Source: Marinobacterium aestuarii (GTDB lineage: Bacteria; Pseudomonadota; Gammaproteobacteria; Pseudomonadales; Balneatricaceae). Taken from it: DNA of 64,000 nucleotides. This document shows positions 1 through 7,892 of the stretch, piece by piece. The stretch is taken from contig NZ_CP015839.1 of assembly GCF_001651805.1 (NCBI RefSeq), positions 5,127,609-5,191,608 of the forward strand, read 5' to 3'. The notes under the pieces are model-generated. The model was not told the origin of the DNA, did not search any database, and saw only the letters and a program-made list of their open reading frames with translations. The stretch's first letter is position 1. Every line of letters begins with the position of its first letter. The translations under genes and the position numbers were made by a program.

Positions 1-1772
1 TGCTGCGAGGCGTTCGGCAACTCATTGCCGGCATTGGCACCGTTAAGCTGCTCGGTATCCAGATAGGTGTACCCCAGGCCCAGGCTCAGACGCTCGGTGG
101 TCTGCCAGTCCGCTTCCAGCTCGATACCCTGGTGGCGGGTCTCGCCCAGGTTCTCGTAGCGATCCAGCGCCTTGTTGTACTGAATCTGATCATCGTAATC
201 GATGCGGAACAGCGTGGCCGAGGTTGCAAGCTCAGGCATCGCCTGCCAGCGGGCACCCAGCTCGTAGTTCCAGGCGGTTTCGTTGGCGACGTCCTCGGCC
301 TTGGTGGCCTGGGCGATCTGTACCGGCACCAGGGAACGCTGAGTGTTGGCAAACAGGAATACGCTGTCGCTGGCCTGCAGCCCCAGGGTCAGGCCCGGCA
401 GGACTTCATCGGCATTGTTGGTCGACTCGGTGGCGGCACGCTCGTCGACGAAATCCATCCGCACGTTCTCGTAACGCAGCCCCGGCGTGACTTCCAGCCG
501 GCCGTCCAGCAGGCTCAGGGTATCGCTGACATAGAGCGCCACGGCGTTGGTTTCCAGGTCCCACTTGCGCACCGAGGCATAGGTGCCACTGGCCAGCTCT
601 TCGCGGTTGACGTCAAAATCCACCGTTTCGGAGACGTAGCGTGCCCCCAGGGTCAGGGTGTGATCCCCCTTTTGCACCGTCAGGCGCGGCTCGGTGCCCC
701 AGACATTGAAGATACGCGGCGAGTCGGCGACATGGCTGGCATCGGCTTCAGGGTCCGCCCAGCTGCCGCCGCTCACCAGGTCCTGACCAAAGAAGAAGGT
801 GCGGTCGGCACGGTGGGCGAAGTTGCGCCACTGGAACTCCACCGCGTCACTCGGGCGGGCAGTCCAGGTCAGGGTGCCGCGCAGCATGTCGGCGGCATAG
901 GCATCGTGCGGGCGCTGCGACTGGGTGCGGTCCTGCGCGTAGGCGCTCGGGCTCAGGGCGCCGGGCAGCTGGGCATCGACATCGTAGTACTGCAACTGTG
1001 CGGCCAGCTCGTTGTAATCATTCACGAAATATTCGGCGTCGAGGACGAAATTACGCACCTCGGTATCGGAATGATCACGGAAACCGTCACCGCTTTGCAC
1101 ATTGGCCTGGAACTGCAGCGCCAGGTCCTCGGTCGCAAAGCCGCCAATACGGTAATAGGTATCGCTGAAGACATTGCCGGTCTCTTCGGCAATCACCAGC
1201 CGCTGCTGCAGTGTCTGTTCGGTATCGACCGGAATCGGTCGGGTGCGGAAATTCATCACACCGCCGACGTTATTGGGGCCATAGTGCACGGCGGCACCGC
1301 CCCGTACCACGTCAATCGCATCGACGCTGGGCAGGGTGACCGGAAACAGCGAGACACCGACGTTGCTGTAAGGGCCGATGGCGATGGGATAACCGTCCAC
1401 CAGCATTTGCAGACGTTCGCTGCGCAGCGGGTTCAGGCCCCGCAGGCCTATATTCGGCAGAATACCGGTGCCGGTCTCATCCAGTATCTGGATGCCGGGG
1501 GCCGAGCGCAGCGCATCCTCCAGGTTCAGGGCACCACTTTGCTGCAGCGCTTCCTGATCCAGCAGGGTACGGGAACCGGGATAGACCTTGATCTCCTCTT
1601 CGCCAGGGGTACCAATCCAGTCGCCCTGCACCGACAGCGCGTCCAGTTCAACCGCATCCTCAGCCCAGCCAACCTGGCTGGTGGCAATGCTGACCAAACT
1701 GACCGCCACTACCAGTGGCTTTCTCAGAAGCCTGGGGCGCACAAGCTGCTGTGCGCTAAACGACCGGGACAT
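1..1772 (-). CDS. pvuA: TonB-dependent siderophore receptor (PvuA-like), partial
   Basis: An outer-membrane TonB-dependent receptor, here probably importing the ferric siderophore made by the neighbouring pvs genes. About 590 codons are visible and the C-terminal end runs off the left edge. The N-terminus is a signal peptide (basic start, hydrophobic stretch, likely cleavage after Ala37), then a short region with VELDALSVQGD that looks like a TonB box, then a plug domain with LRGLNPLRSERLQMLVDGYP and VVRGGAAVHYGPNNVGGVMN, typical of FecA/PvuA-type receptors. I chose the ATG at 1772 because GGAG lies seven bases upstream; an in-frame ATG at 1796 has no ribosome binding site. The gene has its own Fur-box-like site and is transcribed in the same direction as the upstream pvu transporter genes. 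The substrate is inferred from context. The long plus-strand open frame opposite it is a shadow. Confidence 0.88.
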   Translation of the reverse strand, partial: MSRSFSAQQLVRPRLLRKPLVVAVSLVSIATSQVGWAEDAVELDALSVQGDWIGTPGEEEIKVYPGSRTLLDQEALQQSGALNLEDALRSAPGIQILDETGTGILPNIGLRGLNPLRSERLQMLVDGYPIAIGPYSNVGVSLFPVTLPSVDAIDVVRGGAAVHYGPNNVGGVMNFRTRPIPVDTEQTLQQRLVIAEETGNVFSDTYYRIGGFATEDLALQFQANVQSGDGFRDHSDTEVRNFVLDAEYFVNDYNELAAQLQYYDVDAQLPGALSPSAYAQDRTQSQRPHDAYAADMLRGTLTWTARPSDAVEFQWRNFAHRADRTFFFGQDLVSGGSWADPEADASHVADSPRIFNVWGTEPRLTVQKGDHTLTLGARYVSETVDFDVNREELASGTYASVRKWDLETNAVALYVSDTLSLLDGRLEVTPGLRYENVRMDFVDERAATESTNNADEVLPGLTLGLQASDSVFLFANTQRSLVPVQIAQATKAEDVANETAWNYELGARWQAMPELATSATLFRIDYDDQIQYNKALDRYENLGETRHQGIELEADWQTTERLSLGLGYTYLDTEQLNGANAGNELPNASQ

Positions 1773-1827
1773 AAGGTTCTCCAATTGCGTTTTCATTAAA
1801 TCTAAATGATAAGTGTTCGCAATTGTA

Positions 1828-1847
1828 TCTAGATTATAATTCTCATA
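1828..1847 (-). promoter_or_regulatory. Fur-box-like operator before the receptor gene
   Basis: On the minus strand the sequence ATGAGAATTATAATC (1832-1846) resembles the AT-rich 7-1-7 Fur recognition pattern. It lies about 60 bases upstream of the receptor start, where iron-dependent repression would be expected. A prediction from sequence only. Confidence 0.55.
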
Positions 1848-1872
1848 CAACCTCTTAATCGACGCTGAATGC

Positions 1873-1899
1873 ACCAATCACCAATCACCAATCACCAAT
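1873..1899. repeat. Heptanucleotide tandem repeat (ACCAATC)n
   Basis: Four near-perfect tandem copies of ACCAATC lie in the gap between the ABC ATPase gene and the receptor gene. A similar 7-bp array with a related sequence occurs at 42,953-43,008. Confidence 0.7.
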
Positions 1900-1946
1900 G
1901 AACACAGGACTCTGCCCGGCCAGGGCTGCCGGGGCTTTCAAGCGGC

Positions 1947-2738
1947 CTAAAGCAGCGGCCGCACCAGGGACGATACCGGCACGAACTGCGGCCTGCCGGT
2001 CAGCTCATCCGGGGCGACCCGGGCATGCACCCGGAACACATCGGCCAGTAACGCCTGCGTCAGCACTTCAGCCGGTGCGCCCTCCTGCTCCAGCCGGCCT
2101 GCCCGCATGGCCACCAGGCGATGACCAAACTGCGCCGCCTGGTTCAGATCGTGCAGCGACATGATCACGGTCAGGCCCTGCTGCTGGTTCAGTTCGCTCA
2201 GCAACTCCAGCACCTCGAGCTGGTGGCCCAGGTCGAGGTAGGTGGTCGGCTCATCCAGAATCAGAATATCGGCCTGCTGTGCCAGCGACAGCGCAATCCA
2301 GGCGCGCTGCCGCTCACCGCCGGACAGCGCCGACAAGGGCCGCGCCTCGAAGCCCCCCAGGCCCGTGACCCGGATCGCCCAGCGCACCATTTTAAAATCC
2401 TGCTCGCTCGGCTGACCCAGCAAGCGCTGATAGGGAAAGCGGCCGTAGCGCACCAGCTGCTCCACGGTCAGGCCATCCGGCGCCACCGGATGCTGTGGCA
2501 GCATGGCCAGGCGCTGCGCCAGTTCACGCCGCTTCCAGCGCCTGATCGAGCGTCCGTCCAGCAGGACCTGACCCTGCTGCGGTTGTAGCAGACCGGCCAA
2601 GGCTCGCAGCAAGGTGCTCTTGCCGCAGCCATTGGGACCGATAAGACAATGAATCCGGCCGGTATCTACTTCCAAGCTCAGTTGCGGTACGACGATCTTG
2701 TCGTCATAGCCCAGCTTCAGTTCCTGTGCCGATAACAT
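1947..2738 (-). CDS. pvuE: Iron-siderophore ABC transporter ATP-binding protein (PvuE/FecE-like)
   Basis: The cytoplasmic ATPase of a siderophore importer, 263 residues. Walker A is GPNGCGKST at residues 34-42; the ABC signature LSGGERQR, Walker B ILILDEPTT and the switch histidine in MSLHDLNQA follow in order. The ATG at 2738 is preceded by AGGAGG, and the longer open frame upstream of it only overlaps the permease gene. It is the last of four transporter genes (binding protein, two permeases, ATPase), the order of pvuBCDE in vibrioferrin loci. The fourteen-base gap to the upstream permease indicates one operon. FecE, FhuC and PvuE cannot be separated by sequence alone; the pvs neighbours favour PvuE. 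Confidence 0.87.
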   Translation of the reverse strand: MLSAQELKLGYDDKIVVPQLSLEVDTGRIHCLIGPNGCGKSTLLRALAGLLQPQQGQVLLDGRSIRRWKRRELAQRLAMLPQHPVAPDGLTVEQLVRYGRFPYQRLLGQPSEQDFKMVRWAIRVTGLGGFEARPLSALSGGERQRAWIALSLAQQADILILDEPTTYLDLGHQLEVLELLSELNQQQGLTVIMSLHDLNQAAQFGHRLVAMRAGRLEQEGAPAEVLTQALLADVFRVHARVAPDELTGRPQFVPVSSLVRPLL

Positions 2739-2752
2739 GCGTCCTCTTCCTC

Positions 2753-3823
2753 CTACGCCTGCCTGCGTGCCAGCAGGTAGATAAAAAACGGTACCCCAAG
2801 CAGGGACGTAATCACCCCGATGGGAATCTCCGCCGGCACCAGCAGCAAGCGTCCGAGCAGGTCCGACAGCATCACCAGCAGGGCACCGAACAGGGGCCCC
2901 AGCACCAGCTGCAGCCGCAGGTCCGGACCACAGCACAGGCGGGCGATCTGCGCCACGATGAGGCCGATAAAGCCGATCGGCCCCACCACCCCCACGGCAC
3001 TGGCGGCAAAGAGCACCGCCACCAGCAGCAGTGCGAAACGCCACAGTTCCACCCGCAACCCCAGGCTGCTGGCGACATCGTCCCCCAGCTGCAACAGGTT
3101 GGCACCGGCCAGCAGCAGCGGCAGCAGACTCAGCGCCAACAGCGTCCAGGGCAGCAGAGCCCAGAGGTGCTCCCAGCCACGGCCAAACAGACTGCCCGCC
3201 AGCCAGATCAGCACCGTTTCGGTATTCATGGACCCCCAGCCCGCCAGCACCCCGGTGGCCAGTGCATTCAGCACACTGGCCACGGCAATGCCGCTGAGCA
3301 CCAGCCGCACCGGCGTAACGCCGCGACTCCAGCCCAGCCGGTACACCGCCGCGGCGGCCAGAATGCCACCACCACTACTGATCAGCGGCAGCCAGTCGAG
3401 GCTGATCGAAAGAGCCGAATAGCTGCCGCTGTCGCCCCAGACTCGCTCGGCCATGACAAAGGCCAGCACCGCCGCCAGGCTGGCGCCGGCATTGATGCCC
3501 AGCACACCGGCATCCGCCAGGGGGTTGCGCATCACGGCCTGCAGCACTGAGCCTGCGATGGCAAAATGCACCCCCACCAGCAGCCCCAGCAGTACTCGCG
3601 GCAGGCGCAGGTTCCAGACGATATCGGTGGCTACTGCATCCCCCTCACCGTTGAGTGCCCGCCAGACCTGCAGTGGCGTCAGCGTCACAGCACCGTAGAG
3701 CAGGTTCAGCACCAGGGCCACGGCAATCAGCGCCAGTAACAGCAGCGCAAGCCCCAGTAGACGCGGAAATTCAAAGCGCCGCAGCTGGGCCGGCGGTGCG
3801 CATTGTGTTTGTGCCAGCATCAC
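2753..3823 (-). CDS. pvuD: FecCD-family siderophore permease (PvuD-like)
   Basis: An inner-membrane permease subunit of 356 residues with about nine or ten hydrophobic segments. It carries the FecCD/BtuC family hallmarks: LRLPRVLLGLLVG after the first helix, AVMRNPLADAGVLGINAGAS (the NPLA-P/D loop), GPIGFIGLIV in the C-terminal half and a final PAEIPIGVITSLLGVPFFIY. It pairs with the adjacent second permease to form the channel for the ferric siderophore. Its start overlaps the stop of the upstream permease by four bases, which suggests translational coupling. Naming as pvuD follows gene order only. Confidence 0.86.
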   Translation of the reverse strand: MMLAQTQCAPPAQLRRFEFPRLLGLALLLLALIAVALVLNLLYGAVTLTPLQVWRALNGEGDAVATDIVWNLRLPRVLLGLLVGVHFAIAGSVLQAVMRNPLADAGVLGINAGASLAAVLAFVMAERVWGDSGSYSALSISLDWLPLISSGGGILAAAAVYRLGWSRGVTPVRLVLSGIAVASVLNALATGVLAGWGSMNTETVLIWLAGSLFGRGWEHLWALLPWTLLALSLLPLLLAGANLLQLGDDVASSLGLRVELWRFALLLVAVLFAASAVGVVGPIGFIGLIVAQIARLCCGPDLRLQLVLGPLFGALLVMLSDLLGRLLLVPAEIPIGVITSLLGVPFFIYLLARRQA

Positions 3824-4854
3824 AGAACCCTCGTGCGAATCAGCCAGATAAATAGCGGGCCGCCGAGAAGCGCCGTAAACATGCCCAAGGGCAGTTCGGC
3901 CGGCGCCGCCAGGGTGCGGGCAAGCAGGTCACTCAGAGTCACCAGCAGTGCACCCAGCAACATGACCGCCGGCAGCGCAAAGCGCTGATCCGAGCCCAGC
4001 AGCAGACGTACCAGATGGGGCGCCACCAGACCGACAAAGCCCACCGGACCCGCCACCGCCACGGTCGCTGCCGTCAGCGCCACGGCGATACCGACAAAGC
4101 CCAGACGCCACAGCAGCACACGGGCACCCAGGGCCCGGGCGACGGCATCGTCCAGCCGCAGCAGATTCAGATAGCGGGAGAAACACATCACCAGAAGGAG
4201 GCCACCACAGGCCCAGGGCAAAATCAGCTGTACATGGCTCCAGCCCCGCCCCTGCAGACCACCGGCCAGCCAGAAATAGAGTTGCTGCGCCTGGGCACCG
4301 GAAAACAGCAGAAAAGCGGTTGCCAGCGCGGTGGCCAGGGCCGTCACGGCGATGCCGGCCAGGGCCAGGCGCAGGGGCGTAAAGCCGCCCTGCGCCGCCA
4401 GCACAAAAGTCAGCGCGGCCGCCAGTGTGCCTCCCAGCATGCCTATCCAGGGCAGCCAGCTGGCACTCACTACGAAACAGACCTGGGCCACCACCACCAG
4501 CATGGAGGCACCGGCAACCACACCGGTAATACCCGGGGACGCCAGCGGATTGCGGGTCACCGTCTGCATCACCCAGCCGGCAACGCCAAGGCTCGCGCCC
4601 ACCAGCAGACCGGCCAGAAAACGCGGCAGCCGCAGCTCCCACACCAGTATCGCGGGCATGCCGGTTTCAGTGCCATTCAATACACGCCAGAGTGCCTGCA
4701 GTGACACAGGGACGGCGCCGGCGGCCAGGGCCAGGGCCGCGGTGGCGAGCAAGGCAATGACCAGCCCGGCGAGCAGGCCCGGACCCTTGAAATCCGCGCC
4801 TGGGGCCGGGGCGGATCGCAGCGCCGACAGGGTTGCGTGCAGCATTCTCGGCAA
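3820..4854 (-). CDS. pvuC: FecCD-family siderophore permease (PvuC-like)
   Basis: The first of two inner-membrane permeases, 344 residues, from the same family as its downstream partner. Visible hallmarks are LRLPRFLAGLLVGASLGVAG, the TRNPLASPGITGVVAGAS loop, GPVGFVGLVAPHLVR and the terminal PAELPLGMFTALLGGPLFIW. Two different but related permeases in a row are usual for heterodimeric siderophore importers. It starts six bases after the binding-protein stop and overlaps the next permease by four bases, so all four importer genes form one tight operon. Confidence 0.86.
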   Translation of the reverse strand: MPRMLHATLSALRSAPAPGADFKGPGLLAGLVIALLATAALALAAGAVPVSLQALWRVLNGTETGMPAILVWELRLPRFLAGLLVGASLGVAGWVMQTVTRNPLASPGITGVVAGASMLVVVAQVCFVVSASWLPWIGMLGGTLAAALTFVLAAQGGFTPLRLALAGIAVTALATALATAFLLFSGAQAQQLYFWLAGGLQGRGWSHVQLILPWACGGLLLVMCFSRYLNLLRLDDAVARALGARVLLWRLGFVGIAVALTAATVAVAGPVGFVGLVAPHLVRLLLGSDQRFALPAVMLLGALLVTLSDLLARTLAAPAELPLGMFTALLGGPLFIWLIRTRVL

Positions 4855-4860
4855 CCCGGC

Positions 4861-5799
4861 CTAGTGAAACAGCCGGCTGGCCAGGGAGGCGGGCAACTGC
4901 GGCTGGGAAAAGGTTTCAGGGTACAGGCGCCAGGCCATTTCCCGCAGAATGTACTCACGGGCAATGGGGCCGCCGCCTTCCTTCCAGTGCAGGCCCACCT
5001 CATATACGCGCCCCTGCTGCACGGCCTTCAGATAGGGCCACACCGGGTTGGCGGCATAGGCATGGCGGGTACTGGAGGCAAACATGAAGATCACATCGGG
5101 GTTCAGCGCCAGCAGCTGCTCCAGGCTGAGCTGGAAGCCAAACGGGACCGCTTGTTCGGGTGTGGGCGACGGGCCTATGCTGTTGGTCGCCTGCAGCCGG
5201 CGCAGCAGATCGGTGGTCAGAAAATGGTCGTAATAGGCAAAGGGCGCTTCGCCGCTGCCCGCCAGCAGCACGGCACTGATTCCGCCGGGAGCCCGGCGGC
5301 CAAAATCATCCACCAGCGCCTCGAAGTCGGCATTCAGCGCTTGGCCTTCTGCCGCCTTGCCCAGCGCCGTGGCAATGCCCGCCACCGCCCGCAGGCTGTC
5401 GTCATGACTGATCACATCGAAGGCATAGAAAGGTGCCAGGGCGCTGAGCTTTTGCGCACTGGGTTCGGTATAGCGGCGGATCGCCAGAATCAGATCAGGC
5501 TGCAGCGCCGACAGCAGCTCCAGGTTGGTACTGGCGCGCTGCCCCAGGCTCGGCACGCCCTCCATCAGCGGCCCGAGAAAATCCGGTGTCGGGCGATCGC
5601 CGAAGGTGGATGCCCCCGCCGGCGCAACCCCCAGGGCCACCAGGGTGTCGGCGGCGAAGGTCGAAATGGCGACCACTTTGCGGGCGCCGTCCTGAGGCTG
5701 GATCAGCTGCCCCCGGTCGTCTGTTGCCGCCTGTGCCACTGGCGCCAGTAACGTCAGCGTGCCCACCACCATCAATGCCACTAGCCCCTGAAATCGCAT
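4861..5799 (-). CDS. pvuB: Periplasmic siderophore-binding protein (PvuB/FecB-like)
   Basis: The periplasmic binding component of the importer, about 312 residues. The N-terminus MRFQGLVALMVVGTL...AQAA is a signal peptide ending near Ala-Gln-Ala. The mature part has the type III binding-protein layout (KVVAISTFAADTLVALGVAP near the start, LELLSALQPDLILAIRRYTE, and LEQLLALNPDVIFMF near the end). I placed the start at 5799 because the longer frame from 5835 puts twelve non-signal residues before the signal peptide. A Fur-box-like site lies about 50 bases upstream, so the pvuBCDE unit probably has its own iron-regulated promoter. Confidence 0.85.
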   Translation of the reverse strand: MRFQGLVALMVVGTLTLLAPVAQAATDDRGQLIQPQDGARKVVAISTFAADTLVALGVAPAGASTFGDRPTPDFLGPLMEGVPSLGQRASTNLELLSALQPDLILAIRRYTEPSAQKLSALAPFYAFDVISHDDSLRAVAGIATALGKAAEGQALNADFEALVDDFGRRAPGGISAVLLAGSGEAPFAYYDHFLTTDLLRRLQATNSIGPSPTPEQAVPFGFQLSLEQLLALNPDVIFMFASSTRHAYAANPVWPYLKAVQQGRVYEVGLHWKEGGGPIAREYILREMAWRLYPETFSQPQLPASLASRLFH

Positions 5800-5844
5800 A
5801 TATCCATTCTCTGTACTGAATGCCTGGGCCCGCATTCTAAATCA

Positions 5845-5864
5845 AACAATAATGATTTGCATTT
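5845..5864 (-). promoter_or_regulatory. Fur-box-like operator before pvuBCDE
   Basis: The stretch AATGCAAATCATTATTGTTT on the minus strand is AT-rich and close to the Fur pattern, 45-65 bases upstream of the binding-protein start and between that gene and the upstream aldolase gene. It suggests a second iron-responsive promoter inside the locus. Confidence 0.58.
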
Positions 5865-5913
5865 TGATTACCATAAATATCTCCGTTGCCATTCCGCCAT
5901 GGGCAACAGTGCA

Positions 5914-6678
5914 CTAACACTCAAAAGAATCGCGGTATTCCCGCAACCGCCGAAACAGAATGCCGCGATCCTCCCCCAGCAGGAAGGTATCGACGCCCGC
6001 CTCGCGCCAACGCTCGAACTGGCCGGGGGCACGTGGTATGGCACAGAACCGGGCCCCCGCCAGGCGGGTCTTGCGCGCCACTGTGGCAATCGCCTGCTGC
6101 ACATCCGCGTGCATGACGTTCGGCCCGACGCCATAGGAAAGCGCCAGATCCATGGCCCCTTCCAGAATCCAGTCCACACCCGGAACTTGCAAAATGGCGT
6201 CCAGATTATCAACCCCGCTGCGGGTTTCGATCATCAGCACCACCAGTATTTCGTCATTGGCCCGTACCAGATAGTCCCCCAGCGCCAGGGTGCCAAAGCC
6301 GGTCGTGCGCCCGCCGGTAACGCCGCGTTGCCCCTGTGGCGCATAGCGCGCCGCCGCAACCACGGCCTGGGCCTCAGCCATATCATTCACCCGCGGTACC
6401 ACGACCCCCAGGGCCCCGGCATCCAGCGCGCGCTGGATCGCGCCCGGATCGACACCTGGAACCCGCACCAGGGGCGCAATGCCGGCGGCCTCCGCCGCCC
6501 GAATCATATGTTCGAGGGTTTCAGGATTGACGCTCAGGTGCTCCATATCAAGGATCACAAAGTCGTAACCGGCGTAGCCCAGCATCTCCACCAGCCAGGG
6601 ACTGGGCACCGAATTGAGCATGCCGCAGACCGCGTCCCCCGCCGCCAGCTTTTGTTTTAGCGGATTCAACTGCAGCAT
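5914..6678 (-). CDS. HpcH/HpaI aldolase-family protein, SbnG-like (possible siderophore citrate synthase)
   Basis: A 254-residue TIM-barrel protein of the HpcH/HpaI aldolase and citrate lyase family. It shows the family pattern FVILDMEH, a repeated VPRVND segment, MIETRSGVDNLDAI with the metal-binding Glu, and EGAMDLALSYG in place of the more usual GPADLSASMG, with the second metal-binding Asp. In staphyloferrin B loci the homologue SbnG makes citrate from oxaloacetate and acetyl-CoA for siderophore assembly (established for that family). Here its start shares one base with the stop of the decarboxylase gene (TGATG), placing it firmly in the siderophore operon, so a citrate-supply role is a reasonable inference. 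A generic 2-keto-3-deoxy aldolase is the alternative. Confidence 0.75.
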   Translation of the reverse strand: MLQLNPLKQKLAAGDAVCGMLNSVPSPWLVEMLGYAGYDFVILDMEHLSVNPETLEHMIRAAEAAGIAPLVRVPGVDPGAIQRALDAGALGVVVPRVNDMAEAQAVVAAARYAPQGQRGVTGGRTTGFGTLALGDYLVRANDEILVVLMIETRSGVDNLDAILQVPGVDWILEGAMDLALSYGVGPNVMHADVQQAIATVARKTRLAGARFCAIPRAPGQFERWREAGVDTFLLGEDRGILFRRLREYRDSFEC

Positions 6679-7877
6679 CAGCCCGCCTCCGGCTCATCAA
6701 TAAAATGCATCAGCGGCGCGGGGTGGCGCAAAAACTGCTGATGGGAGATGTTCCATGCATAGGCGCCCGCCAGGCTGAACAGCAGCAGATCGCCGACCGC
6801 CAGCGCCTCAACCTCGACCTGGGACGCCAGCACATCCTTGGGCGTACAGAGCTGCCCCACCACCGTGACCTGTGCGTTTTCAAGCCTGTCGCCGGCGCCC
6901 AGCGGCAGCCGCCTGAAGGGATGGCTGTGCCCCTGGGCGGCGGGGGTACGAAAATGATGCGTGCCGCCACGGCAGATGGCAAACCAGCTGCCATGGGTAC
7001 GTTTGAGCTCCAGCACCTCCATCAGGTAATAGCCGCAGGGCGATGTCAGGTAGCGGCCGCACTCGAAGCGAATGCGGTAAGCCGCTACCTGCTCCGCCTC
7101 GATCAGCCGATGCAGACCGGCGCTGAACAGTGGCCAGTCGAACTGGGACTCAGGCGTACGGTAGTTAATGCCAATGCCACCGCCGACATTGATCTGATCG
7201 ATCTCCAGCGCGTATTGCTCACGCCAGCGCCGCACCTGGCGGAAGTAGTCTGCCAGCAGCGCCAGATGCGCCGCGGCATCCTGCTGGTGCGACACCAGGT
7301 GAAAATGAAAGCCGCGCAAGCGCAGTTGCGGATGGTCTTTAATAAAGTCGATACAGGCCGGCAGATCGACCGGATCTATGCCGAACGGCGTCGGCTTGCC
7401 CCCCATCGTCAGCGTGGTTTGCGGCAGGTTCGGCAGCGCCAGATTCATGCGCAGCAGTATCGCCTGACTCCGCCCCTGTGCCTGCAGCAGCACCGCCAGA
7501 CGGCGCAGCTCAGCCAGGCTTTCCACATGGATCAGCTCGACCCGCTGCTGCAGCGCGCCGGACAGCTCGGAATCCAGCTTGCCGGGGCCGCCAAAGATCA
7601 GTGGCACTTCGGGAAACTGTTCGCGCACCCAATCAATCTCGCCGCCAGAGGCGACTTCAAATCCGTGCAGATGCTCCTCAAGCGCTGCGAGCACCGGCCT
7701 CTCGGCGTTCGCCTTAACGGCGTAAAACATCTCGCAGTTGGCCGGCAGCGAGGCCACCAGTGACTGTACATGACGCCTCAGCGCCGGCAGGTCATAGATA
7801 TAGGCACAGACCGGATCGGTACTCTGTGCCTGCAGACGGGCGGCAACGGCCGCAACCTCGTTGAAACGAAACTCCAT
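6678..7877 (-). CDS. pvsE: PLP-dependent siderophore decarboxylase (PvsE/SbnH-like)
   Basis: A 399-residue alanine-racemase-fold (type III) PLP decarboxylase related to diaminopimelate decarboxylase. The Schiff-base lysine lies in FYAVKANA near residue 54; GGGIGINY binds the PLP phosphate; the C-terminal domain has CTPKDVLA, which supplies the cross-subunit Cys and Asp. In vibrioferrin and staphyloferrin B pathways the homologue decarboxylates a serine- or diaminopropionate-derived intermediate to give the ethanolamine or diamine arm (known for the families). Its position as the fifth gene after two NIS synthetases and an exporter matches pvsABCDE. The spacing of fifteen bases from the upstream synthetase gene supports one operon. 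Confidence 0.85.
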   Translation of the reverse strand: MEFRFNEVAAVAARLQAQSTDPVCAYIYDLPALRRHVQSLVASLPANCEMFYAVKANAERPVLAALEEHLHGFEVASGGEIDWVREQFPEVPLIFGGPGKLDSELSGALQQRVELIHVESLAELRRLAVLLQAQGRSQAILLRMNLALPNLPQTTLTMGGKPTPFGIDPVDLPACIDFIKDHPQLRLRGFHFHLVSHQQDAAAHLALLADYFRQVRRWREQYALEIDQINVGGGIGINYRTPESQFDWPLFSAGLHRLIEAEQVAAYRIRFECGRYLTSPCGYYLMEVLELKRTHGSWFAICRGGTHHFRTPAAQGHSHPFRRLPLGAGDRLENAQVTVVGQLCTPKDVLASQVEVEALAVGDLLLFSLAGAYAWNISHQQFLRHPAPLMHFIDEPEAG

Positions 7878-7892
7878 GGAAACTCCGGTGTG

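Noticed and set aside
132..1799. 555-codon plus-strand open frame opposite the receptor gene
   Set aside because: It is antisense to a clear TonB-dependent receptor with signal peptide, plug motifs and ribosome binding site; the translation shows no domain and a composition typical of GC-rich shadows.
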